Below, piece by piece: positions 35,908 to 48,761 of a stretch of DNA of 64,000 nt (position 1 is the stretch's first letter; every line of letters begins with the position of its first letter). The position numbers and the translations under genes are program-made. The DNA lies in the NCBI RefSeq assembly GCF_003265705.1, contig NW_020312902.1, forward strand, positions 11,651,469 to 11,715,468, read 5' to 3'. The stretch comes from Callorhinus ursinus. Its lineage: Eukaryota > Chordata > Mammalia > Carnivora > Otariidae. Under the pieces are notes generated by a model. It saw only the letters and a list, made by a program, of their open reading frames with translations, made no database searches and was not told the origin of the DNA.

Positions 35908-38100
35908 AAGGCCCTGAGGACAGAGTCTGGACAGAGCTTGCGGGATGGAGCCCATACGGGTTCAGTGTTCTGCTCTGCCTGCGTTTCATCTTGAATGCCT
36001 CAATACCCAGTGGATGCTTTTTGATGTGAGCATTTTAAGGGACTCAAAGAGCTTTGTTGAGCAGATTGTCCTTTCTGGTCCAAGATAGAGTTTTACTGGC
36101 CGTCAGTTCCTTAGCAAATCAGATTTTTTTTTTTTATAGCTTTTAATCTGGGAGAAATGCATATGGACAAACGGCCTCGGAATTCATAAAATCAGGATTT
36201 TTTTGATGTTTTAGTCTTTTTTTTTTTTTCTGAGAGAAATCTGTCTGTGATATGCAATGTCTAAGCAGTTGCCAAGAGGTAAAAGCTTTCTTGAGTGGGT
36301 AGGGAGGTTAGGAGCCCTAATCCCTCTGAAATCCTGAAGAGGTATCCTGGCTACTTAGGAAGCCCTTGTCTGGGCCTTATATGGTATAGACATAGGAGCT
36401 AGCCTCCTGGCTTCTAACAGATGTTTGTGAGGATGTGCCTTTGGAAAGCCTTGGAATTTCCAGAAAAATAAGCATTATAGACCTTAAGGAAATTTTATGT
36501 CAAATGGACAGGGGAATACTGATCCCATAAAGTCACACTGCTTAGAATTCTTATAAAACAGTCCATCACTGTGGACACTATGAAGAATCCACGGCATTTA
36601 GTATAGGAGCACCAAAATCGTGCTTTCCTTTATTTATTTTTTACTCCTGTAACTAAGCAGTAGGCAAAGTAAATATTCTGTGCCTTCTTTTTGTTTCTTT
36701 GCATTTGGAAACCAAGCAGGTACTGGAAAACAGAGAGAGTTCTTCACTTCATTGCTAGTTTCCTCTCACTTTCTTGCCTCAGTGCAGGAAACCACCCAAG
36801 GAAGGCTTAGCAGCAGGCTGAGCCTGCCAGATTACATCTTTATTTTAATTTGGCAATAAACTAGTGTACAAACTGTGCTATAAAACATTGCCTGCAACAG
36901 CATCTCTCAGTCTGCCTTAAACACCTCACTAAACATGATGTGTTGGGAAACATTTGAAATGAGAGAAAACAAAACGCAGATGTGACTGAGAGAAAAAAAA
37001 AATGGGAAAAAGTATAAGAATATGCATATACCTCAGTTTTGCAGCCCACCGTGGCACTGGGCTCATGGCCTCTCCATTAGGGGTCACGCCGCCAGAGCGA
37101 TTTCTAAAGGGGAGGGTCTGCAGTGTTGTCAAAGGGACATGAACACTGCTGAGCAGCTCGGGGAGAAGAGGCCCCCCTTGCCCTGCTTATCCAGGCTGGC
37201 AAAGCTCTGCCAGGGGCCCCGCTGCCCCTGGCCCCTTTCCCCTGGTCCTGTGTGGTGTGCTTCCTCTCGCCACGCGTGTGGATGTCCAAGTCCATTGTGG
37301 CCGTGAATGCAGTTCCACTCCCACAAGCAAGAAATCGAACTGAACAAAGCGGCTGGGTCTAAGCTGTGGGAAAGTGGAGAGCGGGTGTTCATGTAGACAT
37401 TCAGAAGGGCGGGGGTGGGGAGGTGTTGGGAAGCGCCAGCCTGCTGTTCTTGCAACCGAGGATGGCTTGCCCAGTGTCACCAGACCTTCATAGTTTTTCA
37501 AGAGAAGTAATCCTGCTTTGTGTGAAATCTGATATTTTCTTATTTTTAAGTATTTATAACTAACTCAGAAATTTAAAACAGAAAACTGCGCCAGGCAAAG
37601 AAACCTCATCTGCTGCCTTGCATTGGTCCCCAGTCATTTTTCTGTCCCTTCTGTCTTTCCCATCGTCTTTGTTTTTCTCCTGTTCATGGATCTCCCTATC
37701 AGTTTTATTTTAGGAGATGTTAAGTTGTTTTGTGAGTTAAAAAAAAAAAAATGCATCCAAATTGGGTGATCAGTTCTGTGGAGGGAAGACAAAAGCTTTA
37801 ATACAGTTCCCATGGACCACCCTGCACTTTGTGGCAGTTCTAGGATATTCACCAGTTTGTATTGTTTCATTTATTTTGGAGCTCTGTGATTTGGCAGTGC
37901 AGGTACTATCACGTGGGGACCTGCTTGATTCCTCTGTATTCCAAATCACAGTTTATGAACGAAATAAGAAATCCTAAGGCTTGCATGTTAGCCTCACCTT
38001 CAGTATTTTGGCATTTATGTATATGTGTAAGATACACACAAAACCAAAACATTGCTTTAAAGGGGGAGAACATGTTTTGATAAGAGAGTCTCTCTTTACG
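35908..38100. other. Intronic sequence with a GC-richer patch
   Basis: 37020-37460 is GC-rich and has overlapping open frames of about 100 codons on both strands. None has a recognisable domain and CpG density does not look like a promoter island. Confidence 0.5.
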
Positions 38101-38115
38101 AATAGTTGAAACTCT

Positions 38116-38304
38116 GGTGCACCTGGGTGGCTCAGTCAGTTAAGTGTCTGCCTTCAGCTCAGGTCATGATCCCAAGGTCCTGGGATCCAATACCACATCA
38201 GGCTCCCTGCTCAGCGGGGAGTCTGCTTGTCCCTCTCCCTCTGCCCCTCCCTCCTGCTTGTGCTCTCTCTCTCTCAAATAAGTAAATACAATCTAAAAAA
38301 AAAA
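38116..38304 (+). mobile_element. SINEC with perfect target duplication
   Basis: Head gtgcacctgggtggctcagt, tail of aaataagtaaatac and poly-A. Perfect 15-bp target duplication aatagttgaaactct at 38101-38115 and 38305-38319. Confidence 0.96.
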
Positions 38305-38699
38305 AATAGTTGAAACTCTAAATATTAACGGTCAGCACTCTGTATGAGTGAAGACTGATTTTGAGTTAAAATGATATACTGATAGAAAAGGAAAATTATA
38401 CTGCCAGTGTGTTTGATAGCATACCATAGAATTTTAGTCACTTGCATAAAAGTAAATTAAAAAAAATACTTGTAGTTTCATATCCATTCTTAGGAAAAAC
38501 AACAACAACAACAATGTCTTTTCATTCCTTTTTAATCATTCATACTTCTCCTAACTGGGGCCTAATAGAAGGCCATTGCTGATCATGGCGACTTTGGATG
38601 CTGGGAATTCCCTGTGAAATTTTGACTGCTTGAAGAAGGAATAAATGTCAGCATTTTCGAAAACTCAGTTGTCCTGGTTTCTCACCAGTGGTAGACAGT

Positions 38700-38876
38700 A
38701 CAGAAGCCAGGTAAGAGCATGAGCTCTCTACTGTGTCAGGTCCTGCCAATGGCTGGGGGACCTCTGACGGGTCATTGAACGTTATTGGTTCTCCAACAAG
38801 ACTGTGTGAGGATGCTGACATAACATACGTGGGACACTTAACACAGAGCCTGGTACAGAGCAAGCATCATGGAGAT
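38700..38876 (+). mobile_element. MIR SINE
   Basis: aagagcatgagctctctact through acttaacacagagcctggta and cagagcaagcatcat follows the MIR order. Confidence 0.55.
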
Positions 38877-40728
38877 GCCAGCCAATGCCTTCTTCACAGG
38901 CCTGAGAGATAGGGGACCTGGTGTGGCATAGCTGGATTTAGACACAAAGTTGTCTTAGCAGCAGTGTCTCCCCAGTACCTGAAGTCACAGACACTTTAGT
39001 CATTGTCGAATGCCCTCTTAGCATTCAGTCACTAAAAGGTACCATGGAACCAGAATGAATGGAGCAAGGAAAAACCAACACACAGTACTCAGAAAATATT
39101 GATTATAATAACAGTAAACCATTAAATATTAAAGCATTTGTCTTCACCGTAACTCTATTTGTTTTTTAATAGACCCAGCAGCCCCTAATGTCAAAAGGGC
39201 AAAATTGAAATAAAAGATAAATAGATCCTTGAAATTCAGCCCCCTGCAGATATTCAAATAATTTCTGCACAAGCACAAACACTTAGGAAACTGGTATCTA
39301 CCTAACACCATCATGTTTCCCCGAGGTACTGCATTAAGTATAAAACACTCAGTTATTTATAAGAAATATGTTGAGCATTATATTCCATGCTGATTTGGTA
39401 GGAATTCCGTGTGCTTGAAATTTTCCAATGTCAGAGTTGATTTCTAATCTCATGAATATGTAAATAACTTAAGTGTCCAAGTACAAAACTGGCAATTAGA
39501 GTGGAAACCTGGGAGCTTGCTAAATGTCATCCCAATGCTTGTTTATAAAACAAATTCTCAAGCTGAAATGCCATCATATGTAAACAAGAGAGGCCCCCAT
39601 TCAACTTAGATACCTTGTTTAACCAGGTTGTATCATTATTTTTCACTTGCATCCTGGGACACTTTGCTCTACCTGTTCCTAACCATTTGAGAGGAATGGG
39701 CTGGAAGAATAAGGAAAAATGGACATTTTAAAAGGAGTCAATGGGATTAAGGTTTGGACAGGCACAATTATGCTATTTGGTAGCTCTTTAAGCTTTGAAA
39801 TAGAGTTACATTTTCGCTTACGCAACTCCTTAGCCAGCTCTTTTGATCTGTTCTGTCCACTAGCACTTGTCTGAATGGATTATGATACATCCTTAATCCA
39901 GGCACGAGTCTGGGAAAGTTTGAAGGACATTCGAGCTCATAAGAGAACATGGATCTCTTTCCTTAAAAAACTCATGGAATACCTGGAATGACCTGCCTCT
40001 GGGGCCGGGGCGGGGGGGCTTTAGAAATCTAGTAATGCTAGGGTTTTCCGCATTCTTCCGTGACAAAAGTGGTTGCAAGCAATGATGCTGCCAAGAAAGG
40101 GAGTGATTATGGGAGGAGGAAGGCTTGGCCTTGTGAGTAGACACATTTTGTGAATTTATGACTCGATGGTTTTCATATTTAAAAAAACAAAAATGTTACC
40201 TTGTTTAATCTCTTACCAGGATATTGTAAGTATAAATTACAAATGGTACAGTCATTGCCTCAAGGGACAGAGATCAAGATCACATAGCTGGCAAGAAGAA
40301 GAAAAACCTGAAATCACGTATCCTCTTAAAATTGCCAGGTTCCTTTACTGAGGTATACTCTTAATATAACATATTATCAAATGAAGAGGCACCAATATAG
40401 ACCTTGAAGGCTCTCCCTCTCCTGACTTGCTTAACTCCAATGCCTGTTTGGATGATCCAATTACTCACATGATGAGAAAATGTCTCAGAAAAGCAAGACA
40501 TGAGATTCAAAGCCAAACAGTGTCAGTTGCTCTAGGAAAGACCATGATAATAAAATATTCAGCTTCAGAGGTTGGGAACTGGGAGCCTTGTCTAGGACCC
40601 TTCCTTGCTTCCAGAACATGTGGACTAAAAAGGCAGTCTCATCTGCTTTTCCCTGTTATTCTTCCCTTCCTTGGAATCTGAGGACAGTCAGTGAAGGCTG
40701 ATGGCAATAATCTGTAGCAGAAATGAGC

Positions 40729-40749
40729 GAGCGAGAGAGAGAGAGAGAA
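40729..40749. repeat. (GA)n microsatellite
   Basis: gagcgagcgagagagagagagaga run, short. Confidence 0.85.
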
Positions 40750-40932
40750 CTAGCACTGACCATTTGCTCTGGAGCAAGCATTCTGCAAGGCATTTCACAT
40801 CGATTGCTCAACTTCATTCTTAGAGCAAACATTAGAGATGTTATTATACCCATTTAGCATTTGGGGAATCTGAGGCTCTAAGGAATTAAGAAAATTTCCT
40901 AAGGTGGCCCGTCAGGTGATTGCTAGAGCCGT
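40750..40932 (-). mobile_element. MIR SINE
   Basis: Reverse MIR: catttgctctggagcaagca, ttctgcaaggcatttcacat, ttattatacccatttagcat, gaatctgaggctctaaggaa, ggcccgtcaggtgattgcta. A GA microsatellite (40729-40749) abuts it. Confidence 0.7.
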
Positions 40933-43852
40933 ATTATAGGCTATGTTTGAATGTCTTCCCACTTTGTCCTCCCTGCACCATAGATCCCAAAACCAAAAAC
41001 CAAAAAACTTAGAAAAACCAGTGTGATTTTTAAAGTTTCTTTAATTGCCATTGTTTTATCTAATTTTCTGTAATGATTTCTTCTTTGTCCCACCTACCAC
41101 GAGAACTGTTCCCTCTGACAGATGCTGCGGCACCGATTTCGGGAGCTGATTTCACAGCAGGGGGAGGACTGTTGTTTGAAGATTATAAGGGAGAGGAAGT
41201 GAGGGGTGGCGGGGTGGGGGGGGCCTGTGAGCTGGAGGGAAAGCACCCCTGGCTGGCTCCTAGGCACCCTGCACCCCTTGTGAAAGAGTGGAGTCTGTGT
41301 GTAAAATTGCCCCCCGCCCAGGATAAGGGACGGGGGCGTTCAGAAGTAACCCACTTCCGGTCAGATGTTTTTCTTTTTCTTTTTTTTTTCTTCTTAAATT
41401 TTGTTTTGTTTGTTTATATATTTTAATGGTGTCCCTCCCCTTCCCTCCTGCTCATACCCAGGGGCCCTGGCTAATCGGGGCACTCACCTCTCCCCTGCCC
41501 AGGTGCTGCACCTTCCAGCTGGGCTGGCTCTCCTCCCTTCCGTCTTCACAGTCCTGAGGCTTCCGTCTTTTGGAGGCACAGTTCCAGTTATATTCCAGTT
41601 GTGTTTCACAGCTGCTGTGCTCTCTCATGTGTGCATTTAAATAATGGTAGGAACCTATGGCTATTGAGGGATTTGTAACATAGATCCAATTTCAGCTTCC
41701 AGTTATTTTATTTATCTTGTATTTAGTTCTCTGTCTCTATTAGATAGATAATCTTTAAGGCCAAGATTCCATCTTACTTTTTTTTTTTTTTTTTTGGTAT
41801 ACCTCCAGATCCGGGTGCACGGGAAGTACAAGGGGCCCTCGGTCACTTATTGACCCTTCCTTCCCAGACAGCCTACTTCCATATGTCTAATCCCCCAAGC
41901 CTGCCTCAAAGTGCCAAACCCAGCTGAGGGGCATGTGACAGACTTCAGTGACAGCTGGGGAATGGCCAGTGACAGATTTGATAAATCCAGCCATAGCAGA
42001 GATGGATGGAGCCAGCAATGTGTCATCATTCCTGCTCACTGTTCATCAGCAAAGGCCGAATACCCAGCCTTGATGCTCTTGTCCTTTGACCTTGTTGACA
42101 TTTGGATCCAGTCTCTCTATTAGCTCCCCACGAGTTACAGTAGGATTGCATCTGTCCAGCCTGCAGCCAGGCTCTGTTTATAATCTCTGCTGCCCCTTCA
42201 CTTCTCTGTATGCAGGCCAGTCAAACTGAGTCTCTTGCAGTTCCCAAAAGAAGAACAAAAACACCACCCTAAGCTTTGCTGCTCTATTTATTTGCTCAGA
42301 CTGACCCAATCATTCTGGAACACCTTTTCTCTACATAGTTATAGTAAGGAATGTATACTGTACTCTAGGCCCACTTTGAAAGCTCTGACAGATGCCCACC
42401 TTTTCCTGTCCTGCATAGGCCACCATAGTACTCTGAACAAAACATTACACATTATTATTCTAGGTTGTCTGGATACTCCCTGATAAGCTAGCCTTTTCTT
42501 TAAGGAATTTTCATCTGTTGGGGATGGGAGAGCTCGTCTGTGATGGCCATAGTGGTTCTCTCCCTTCTGTCCCTGTAACCACCAGCCAGGAAGAAGACTC
42601 ATGCTAGCACTTAGTGAAGTTTTATCAAATTATTTTAGGTACCACAGGATGTTTTTTTCCCGTAGAGTGAGTTCAGGCCTTTTCCTGTGCTGTAGAACCA
42701 GAGCATCAGAGCATACTTCTGAAGACCATAGATTTCTGTGGATGGATTCTCTTACTGTTGAAGCTGGTGGAGGAAAGAGCTTGATATTTGCTATGCCTTA
42801 GGCCTGGTGCTAGGAAATCATTTGAAGTCCTCAAGGTACCATCTCTTTCCTTCCTAAAAGGAATTCAGTAACAGCAGTGAGAACTGGAGAATCATGAGGT
42901 AGATGAGTGCTTTGTACCCAGGCCGTCCCCAGGGCAGTGTTAGGATAAGGCAAGTGAAATAAAACTGGCAGGGAGTTCTGTCAGCCTTCTCAAGAAGTGC
43001 AGTTTGCAGGCCTCCTGCCTCTAAAATGGTAAGGGCAGAGAAGCAAAAGGGAGTGAGCAGGCAGCCTTGAAAAGAGCCCACCACAGGACGTGTTCTGCCA
43101 ACATGGAAGCCTCTTAAGGAGTCTACGTGGAGGAGACCCGGAAGCTACCTCCTGACCTGGAAAGTCTCCATGAGGCGCTTTGTGGGGAAAGCATTCAATC
43201 CCATCAGCCGAAGATTTAAAACATGTTATCACTCCTCCCTTTTACCAAATTGTGTTCTTGTACCAGTTTCCTAGCCACAGAAGAGAATCCCTAAAGTGTA
43301 CCTGTCTGACTTGAAAAGAGGGGCTATGTCGATCTGATTTAGAAATATTGAGAAGACTCTCCAGGGACAGTGATGAGTGCACGCTTTTGCATCAGCACAA
43401 GGAAGTTGAATTTCTCTCCGAAGAAAGATGCTACTCTGCTAGGGCTTCAACCACCACGTGGATGCTGAGAAGATGGAAAATGAACGTGGGCCACAGCTGC
43501 TCTCATACCCCCCTTCTCTCACCCCGTTTTAGTCTGCTCTAGATCGGGAATGCTGAGCTATGCCAGTGAATCTCACTGTTTCCCCGCCACCCCCCCCCGT
43601 TATTTGTCTGCGCGTGGCATCCCTTCTCATCCTCCCTCCACGCCTGTGCCCCTAACCCAGCTTGCAGCTCTGCAGCCTCCTGAGGATGGTGCCACAGATG
43701 CCTGAGCAACCGGTTACAAGCTCCTCACAAAACTAACCCTCGCCATTGCCTCCTTTGCAATTAACTGTATTCTTATCTGTACTCTTCTTACAGCAGGCAA
43801 AGGCAGATGGCAAGAAAACAAGCCAATGTGAGGGATGTCTAAAAGAGAAAAA

Positions 43853-43910
43853 AAAATAAGTAAAGAAAGCGGGAAGGAAGGAAGGAAGGGAAGGAGGAGG
43901 AGAGAGAGAC
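43853..43910. repeat. Purine-rich (GGAA)n tract
   Basis: A run of aagcgggaaggaaggaagga followed by gggaaggaggaggagagaga. Confidence 0.85.
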
Positions 43911-44327
43911 CATCAGGCGAGGAGCATGGCAGGAGGCAGAAGTATTGACAGCCCTGGACCAGCATAATGACAGAGTGGAGGGTCAGGCCCTGAGGCCGAC
44001 AGATCTTGAGCGTAGAAGAGCATTGGGTTTGTGCTCATTAAGTTCTTTTTACTGAGGCAGGGAAGCAGTCTTGGATAGTTTAGGATGATCTGAGACAGGA
44101 AGGACTTTCTGCCTTGCATTCTTAGTCAACCAGAATCTTTTCCCTGTTCTCTTTCTAAAATTTCTACTCCTGCAAAAAATGTCCCCGGTACTTTGTACCA
44201 GAGTTAGCACAACCAAAACAAAGCCAAAACTCCTCCAAGAATGGTGTTTTGGGGTTTATGACAGAGGTTAGCAGATGAATGTTGCCCTCCTAAAGCTAAT
44301 TCATATATTCTGTCTTCCTTTCCCTGA

Positions 44328-44376
44328 TACCTCTCTCTCTTTCTCACTCGCTCTCTTTCTCTTTCTTCAGCATTGC
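44328..44376. repeat. CT-rich low-complexity tract
   Basis: ctctctctctttctcactcg continuing to ctttctctttcttcag. It resembles a splice acceptor, but no supported exon follows. Confidence 0.8.
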
Positions 44377-45576
44377 TGGAGAAGGGTGCTCTGCTTTCTC
44401 TGATGTGACAGTACTGATAGTTCTCAGTTCTGTGTTCTGATGGTCAAAAGAAACCTTAGAGCCAGAGATAGACTGAGAAGGAAATAAATCTTACTTAGGT
44501 GCCGCCAACAATATGAATTTTATTAAAGGACGTTGACTCGTTTTTCAGGAAAAGCCTTCCACTGGCAGCCGAGACAGTGTCATTGTGTAAGAGGCTTTGA
44601 TCCTTTTCTCTTCTTTGTGGAAGAGAACTTGGCTGTCAGACTCTGCAGGTTTGATTAACACATTAACCTAAGTGGCTGTGAGTTGTTGTTGTCTCCTTTT
44701 GGTATGACACCAGGCTGGACAATAGGGGGAAAATATTTGAAATGGAAGCTTCAAATATACTGATATTTATAGTTCTGGTTTGTTCATTTGTTTGTTTTTT
44801 AGGTATAGGTCTCTACCATGGCTCCATGGAAATAAAATATATTCCTCTGATAAGTTACCTTTGTCCATCCATTGGGAAACCTGGGTACTTTACTAGATAG
44901 ATTCATCACTAGGGAATTTGCAGGGTGCGAAATTGACACTTCTTTCCCCCTTGCCAATCTACTATGTGCTAAAAAGGAAAGGATTCCCAACACCTGTAAA
45001 CTTTGTGGTTTCATTGAAGGGGCAGGGAGTGGTCTCAGATATTTTAGAGTGACTTTAGAAAGGAAGGAATTTCTGCCTTGCATTCATAGATGGCTCTCTT
45101 GGAAGGTTCCTAAGAAAATTAAATATAAATATGTGGCCTGTAGCTTGATACCATCTGTTGAACCATGGAAATGAGGCCACAGGGAATTTTAGTGTCTAGG
45201 AGAAGGTTCATAGAAAACACATACTTTGGTCTGGGCCTAAAAAGAGGACTGGCAGTGAGGTGGGCAAGTCTTAAAGCCACCTCAGCCAGAATGGGGAGCA
45301 TCAGTGAAGACACACCAAAGGAAGCCTGCTCAGATGTGAGTGAGAAAGTGAGAAGGTGCATCTGTCAGCACCAAAGGGTCCTTTTCGAGGGAGAAAATGG
45401 AAAAGAATGTCACTGAGCTGAATAATAGAGCCTTGGTTTATTGGATTGTCTGGTATCCCTTTGGATGCTCACGGATAACAAAGCAGCCCCTTGAAGAGGA
45501 TAAAAACAAATATCATGGGACGTACCTGACTGGTCCACAGATTCTGCATCCAAGCTGAGGGGGATCAATTAAAAAA

Positions 45577-45619
<43 letters not shown>
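45577..45619. repeat. (CA)n microsatellite
   Basis: About 21 uninterrupted CA units; likely polymorphic in length. Confidence 0.97.
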
Positions 45620-45620
<1 letters not shown>

Positions 45621-45884
45621 TGGTGGCACCCAGTAATTCCTCACAAAGATAAATTTTGTGTGGGGGCAGGGATGGCAATCCTTGGTGTCACCGTATGAGC
45701 CCTCAGAGTTAATATTTGATTTTCAAGATACACGTGAGTCCAGCCTCATGTGCAGAATTGTTATTATTTCAAGCCATCCTGATTCTGTTATATTTGCATA
45801 AGTCTTTGTATATAAAGATAGATGTTAACATACATTTACATATAGACACAGGCACACACAATGGTGTGAACTCTATTCTCTTTA

Positions 45885-46349
45885 TTTTTTTCTTTTTTTA
45901 TTTAAATTCAATTAGCCAACATATAGTACATTATTCGTTTCAGATGTAGAGTTCAGTAATTCATTGTTGCGTATAACACCCAGTGCTCATCACATCACGT
46001 GCCCTCCTTAATGCCCATCACCCAGTTACCCCATCCCCCACTTACCTCCCCTCCAGCAACCCTCAGTTCCTTTCCTATGGTTAAGAGTCTCTCATGGTCG
46101 GGCGCCTGGGTGGCTCAGTTGGTTAAGCGACTGCCTTCGGTTCAGGTCATGATCCTGGAGTCCCGGGGTCGAGTCCCGCATCGGGCTCCCCGCTCGGCGG
46201 GGTGTCTGCTTCTCCCTCCCCTGACCCTCTTCCCTCTCGTGCTCTCTGTCTCTCACTCTCTCTCTCTCAAATAAATAAATGAAATCTTAAAAAAAAAAAA
46301 AAAAAGAGTCTCTCATGGTCTTTCTGTCTCTCTGATGACTTTCCATTCA
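45885..46349 (-). mobile_element. LINE-1 3' fragment, interrupted by a SINEC
   Basis: Reverse-oriented L1 3' UTR of a somewhat different subfamily (caattagccaacatatagta, gtataacacccagtgctcat). A SINEC at 46100-46304 splits it, and the L1 text resumes at agagtctctcatggtctttc. A 10-bp outer target duplication attctcttta lies at 45875-45884 and 46350-46359. Confidence 0.88.
46100..46304 (+). mobile_element. SINEC nested in LINE-1, young
   Basis: Full-length, CpG-rich copy starting gggcgcctgggtggctcagt and ending in a 15-16-base poly-A. Perfect 16-bp target duplication agagtctctcatggtc at 46084-46099 and 46305-46320. The nesting shows it inserted after the host L1. Among the youngest-looking SINEs in the window. 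Confidence 0.96.
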
Positions 46350-47384
46350 ATTCTCTTTAAACTCATGGGAAGGAGTGCAGCTGTGGGCTTAAAAAAAAAA
46401 AGATAGAGCAAGGGGAGCGGGAGAAGCAGATCCTCCAAACCCAGGTGCTTGTTGTTATTCTACAAGTCTGTGTAGTCAGATGCCAAGTGTTTGGAACATG
46501 CTGGTGAACCAGAAGCAGGACATGCACACTCTGGCCACTTGGGTTTGGAATTAAGAGGGAATGCATTGTCCCCATCCTCTGTTATTTCTGTGAGGGGAAC
46601 TGCCTCCCCATCTCCCCTTAGCACTCTTAAGAGGAATCAAGCATAAAATGTACCCAGGCATAATGAGGCAGAGAAAAAATAGTAAGACTTAAAAGAAAAA
46701 GCCACAGATTCTCCTTGACTGGATGCCCAAATACTATGTAGTTTGAGCCAGTTGAGCTGCTTGCTTAGTAATCACATATTTCAGCTTCTTTTTTGGGGGG
46801 CTTTAGAATGTTATTTGATCCAATGGACACAATATCATAGGAAGCTCTTCCAAGGGTTGGTAAATAGTCACTTGAGCTGACCTCTTCCTAGACTTGCCCA
46901 GTGCATCTGCAACTGGGGTGAATCACTTGGTGAGTCATTTGACCCTTCACTGAGTGCTGGAGCTGGAGACAGGACAAGGCTGGGCAATCACGGTACTCAG
47001 GATGGTATGGCTCATTATCCATTCACTGTGGGATTTGGCGAATGCAGTGGTGGAAGATTGGAGTGTCAGTAGGTTACAGACAAGGCACATAGTAGAAAGG
47101 AGATACTCCAAATGATATTTATCAAAGCAGTAGCCAGTAGTCCATGGGAACCAGAATGCCTGGAGCAATAGGGATCTCCAGGCTGCCATCAGAGGGTACT
47201 TCCATGGAGCTGTAAAGATTATTGGAGAAGAGCAGAGGTGTGGAGTGAGCCAAGATACAAAGCAGGAAGTAAGAGAAGAATCATGTTTGGAGAGGAGGGA
47301 GCATGTGGACCGTTAGACCCTGTCTCATGAGCACTGCTTCTTTGCAGTTGCCCTTGGAGAGTACTGAAGCAGTGTAGCATGTGG

Positions 47385-47500
47385 ACTTGAACTCTTACCA
47401 GCTGTAGAGCCATCTGTAAAATAACTTCAGATACCATCACAGCGATGGTGTGTGGAATAAATGAAATAATGCATGGGAAGCACTTGGATCACAGTGTAGT
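47385..47500 (+). mobile_element. Possible MIR fragment
   Basis: ccatctgtaaaataacttca, taaatgaaataatgcatggg and aagcacttggatcacagtgt resemble the MIR 3' half. Confidence 0.45.
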
Positions 47501-47984
47501 CCGTGTGCGCTGCCCGAATAGCATGAAGCTTCTGTGGCTGTTGTCGAAAAGACCAGCCACAGGGTCCGTTCCAGTTCCCGAACTTGCCATCCAAAGCCAT
47601 GTTCCAAGCTGCCCTCAACATTCACATCTACACTTATTTAGATAAGCCAGGTTTATTTGTATACTGTCCCTGCATATCCCACCACTCTGACCCACGTGGC
47701 TCTTTGTGCCACGCCTGTCCCATTTCTGTCAGTTTGAACACTGCCATTCATTTGGACCTCAGCTGTATCTGCACACATCTGTGAAGCATCCCTAACTGAC
47801 TTCTGATTCTCCTTCCTTGGCATCCCTCTGTCACTGGTGGCCTCATGCATTTCTCGTGATTTTAGTCAGGTGCAGTTTACACTATCTGCTCTTCAAGAGC
47901 CAGATCTCAGATTTTGTGCTTCTCTGTATTCCACACAGTGCTCTGCACAGGCTAGGTCACGTGGCACTGCTCATTCTGTCACCA

Positions 47985-48215
47985 GGTAGAATGGGGTATG
48001 AATCTCAGCTCATTCTCATGTTTGGAGGGCATGTGACTTCCAGCAAATCACGTAATCTTCCTGAGCTTCAGCTTTCTCAGTTGTAAGGTGGAGATATTAA
48101 CATTCACCTTGCAGAATGCGTATGAGGAGTAGAGATGATATGTGGATCATTCACCTGGCATATGGCAGGTACTCAATAAATGGTAGGTACTACTATTGTT
48201 GTTGTGATTGTTATT
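47985..48215 (+). mobile_element. MIR SINE upstream of exon
   Basis: gacttccagcaaatcacgta, cttcctgagcttcagctttc, tcagttgtaaggtggagata, catatggcaggtactcaata and aatggtaggtactactattg are in MIR order. It ends about 80 bp before the 74-nt SORCS1 exon. Confidence 0.78.
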
Positions 48216-48295
48216 AATATTGAGCCAGTGAACTAATATTTGTATATTTAATGTACCCTGGGGTCAAGGTGCTAAATAATTTCTCTTCTCTACAG

Positions 48296-48369
48296 TTATA
48301 CAGCTCTGCTGAATTTGGGAGAAGGTGGCAGCTTATCCAGGAAGGGGTTGTACCAAACAGGTTCTACTG
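48296..48369 (+). CDS. SORCS1: SORCS1 VPS10-domain exon, 74 nt, phase 0-2
   Basis: Second coding exon of the same gene, 16,795 bp downstream of the first. The acceptor is ttctcttctctacag, preceded by a branch-point-like gctaaat. The donor is TG/gtaagt, a near-perfect U1 match. It encodes LYSSAEFGRRWQLIQEGVV followed by PNRFY and the first two bases of a Trp codon. SSAEFGRRW is a second Asp-box-like element, continuing the beta-propeller directly after the DQK end of the previous exon. The phases match the upstream exon (0 to 0). Because it is 74 nt, skipping it would shift the frame. The SAEFGRRWQLIQEGVVPNR text is what I recall for SORCS1; SORCS3 reads SMDFGRRWQLMHERITPNR. The next exon must start in phase 2 and was not found before the window end. 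Confidence 0.92.
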
Positions 48370-48554
48370 GTAAGTCTCTTTTTATCTTGTAGCCCATTAA
48401 GGGATCACCTAGTAAATGAGCATTGGAATCTTTTTCTCACCCAGATCTCTCACGTGAGGTCTGTCCTTATCGAGATTTGCCCACATCCCCATAGGGCAGG
48501 TTGTGATACTGGAATAGTCAGCATTTCAAGGGAATGTTAAAGCTGTACCACCAA

Positions 48555-48761
48555 GGGCGCCTGGGTGGCTCAGTTGGTTAAGTGACTGCCTTCGGCTCAG
48601 GTCATGATCCTGGAGTCCCGGGATCGAGTCCCGCATCGGGCTCCCTGCTCAGCGAGGAGCCTGCTTCTCCCTCTGACGCTCCCCCCTCTCATGTGCTCTC
48701 TCTCTCTATCTCATTCTCTCTCTCTTTCAAATAAATAAATAAATCTTAAAAAAAAAAAAAA
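48555..48761 (+). mobile_element. SINEC just downstream of exon
   Basis: Full-length copy starting gggcgcctgggtggctcagt with a long CT tract and a 15-base poly-A. The 14-bp target duplication agctgtaccaccaa / agttgtaccaccaa at 48541-48554 and 48762-48775 has one mismatch. It begins 186 bp after the end of the 74-nt SORCS1 exon, in the sense orientation. Confidence 0.95.

Larger units (their letters stand above)
40933..45576. other. Intronic sequence, nothing firm
   Basis: Unique sequence with low-complexity purine and pyrimidine tracts. Open frames here are at most about 117 codons and unrecognised. Confidence 0.55.
31501..48295 (+). other. SORCS1: SORCS1 intron between the two exons
   Basis: A 16,795-bp GT-AG intron (gtgagc ... 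ctacag), phase 0, so any inserted cassette exon would need a length divisible by three to keep frame. It contains a 100-N assembly gap, two L1 fragments, two SINECs, MIR and L2 pieces and a CA microsatellite. The reading frame stays open 31 codons into the intron before a stop at 31591-31593. Confidence 0.9.

Noticed and set aside
44328..44400. Strong pyrimidine tract ending in cag, like a splice acceptor
   Set aside because: No matching donor with an open, in-phase exon was seen; it is a low-complexity CT tract.
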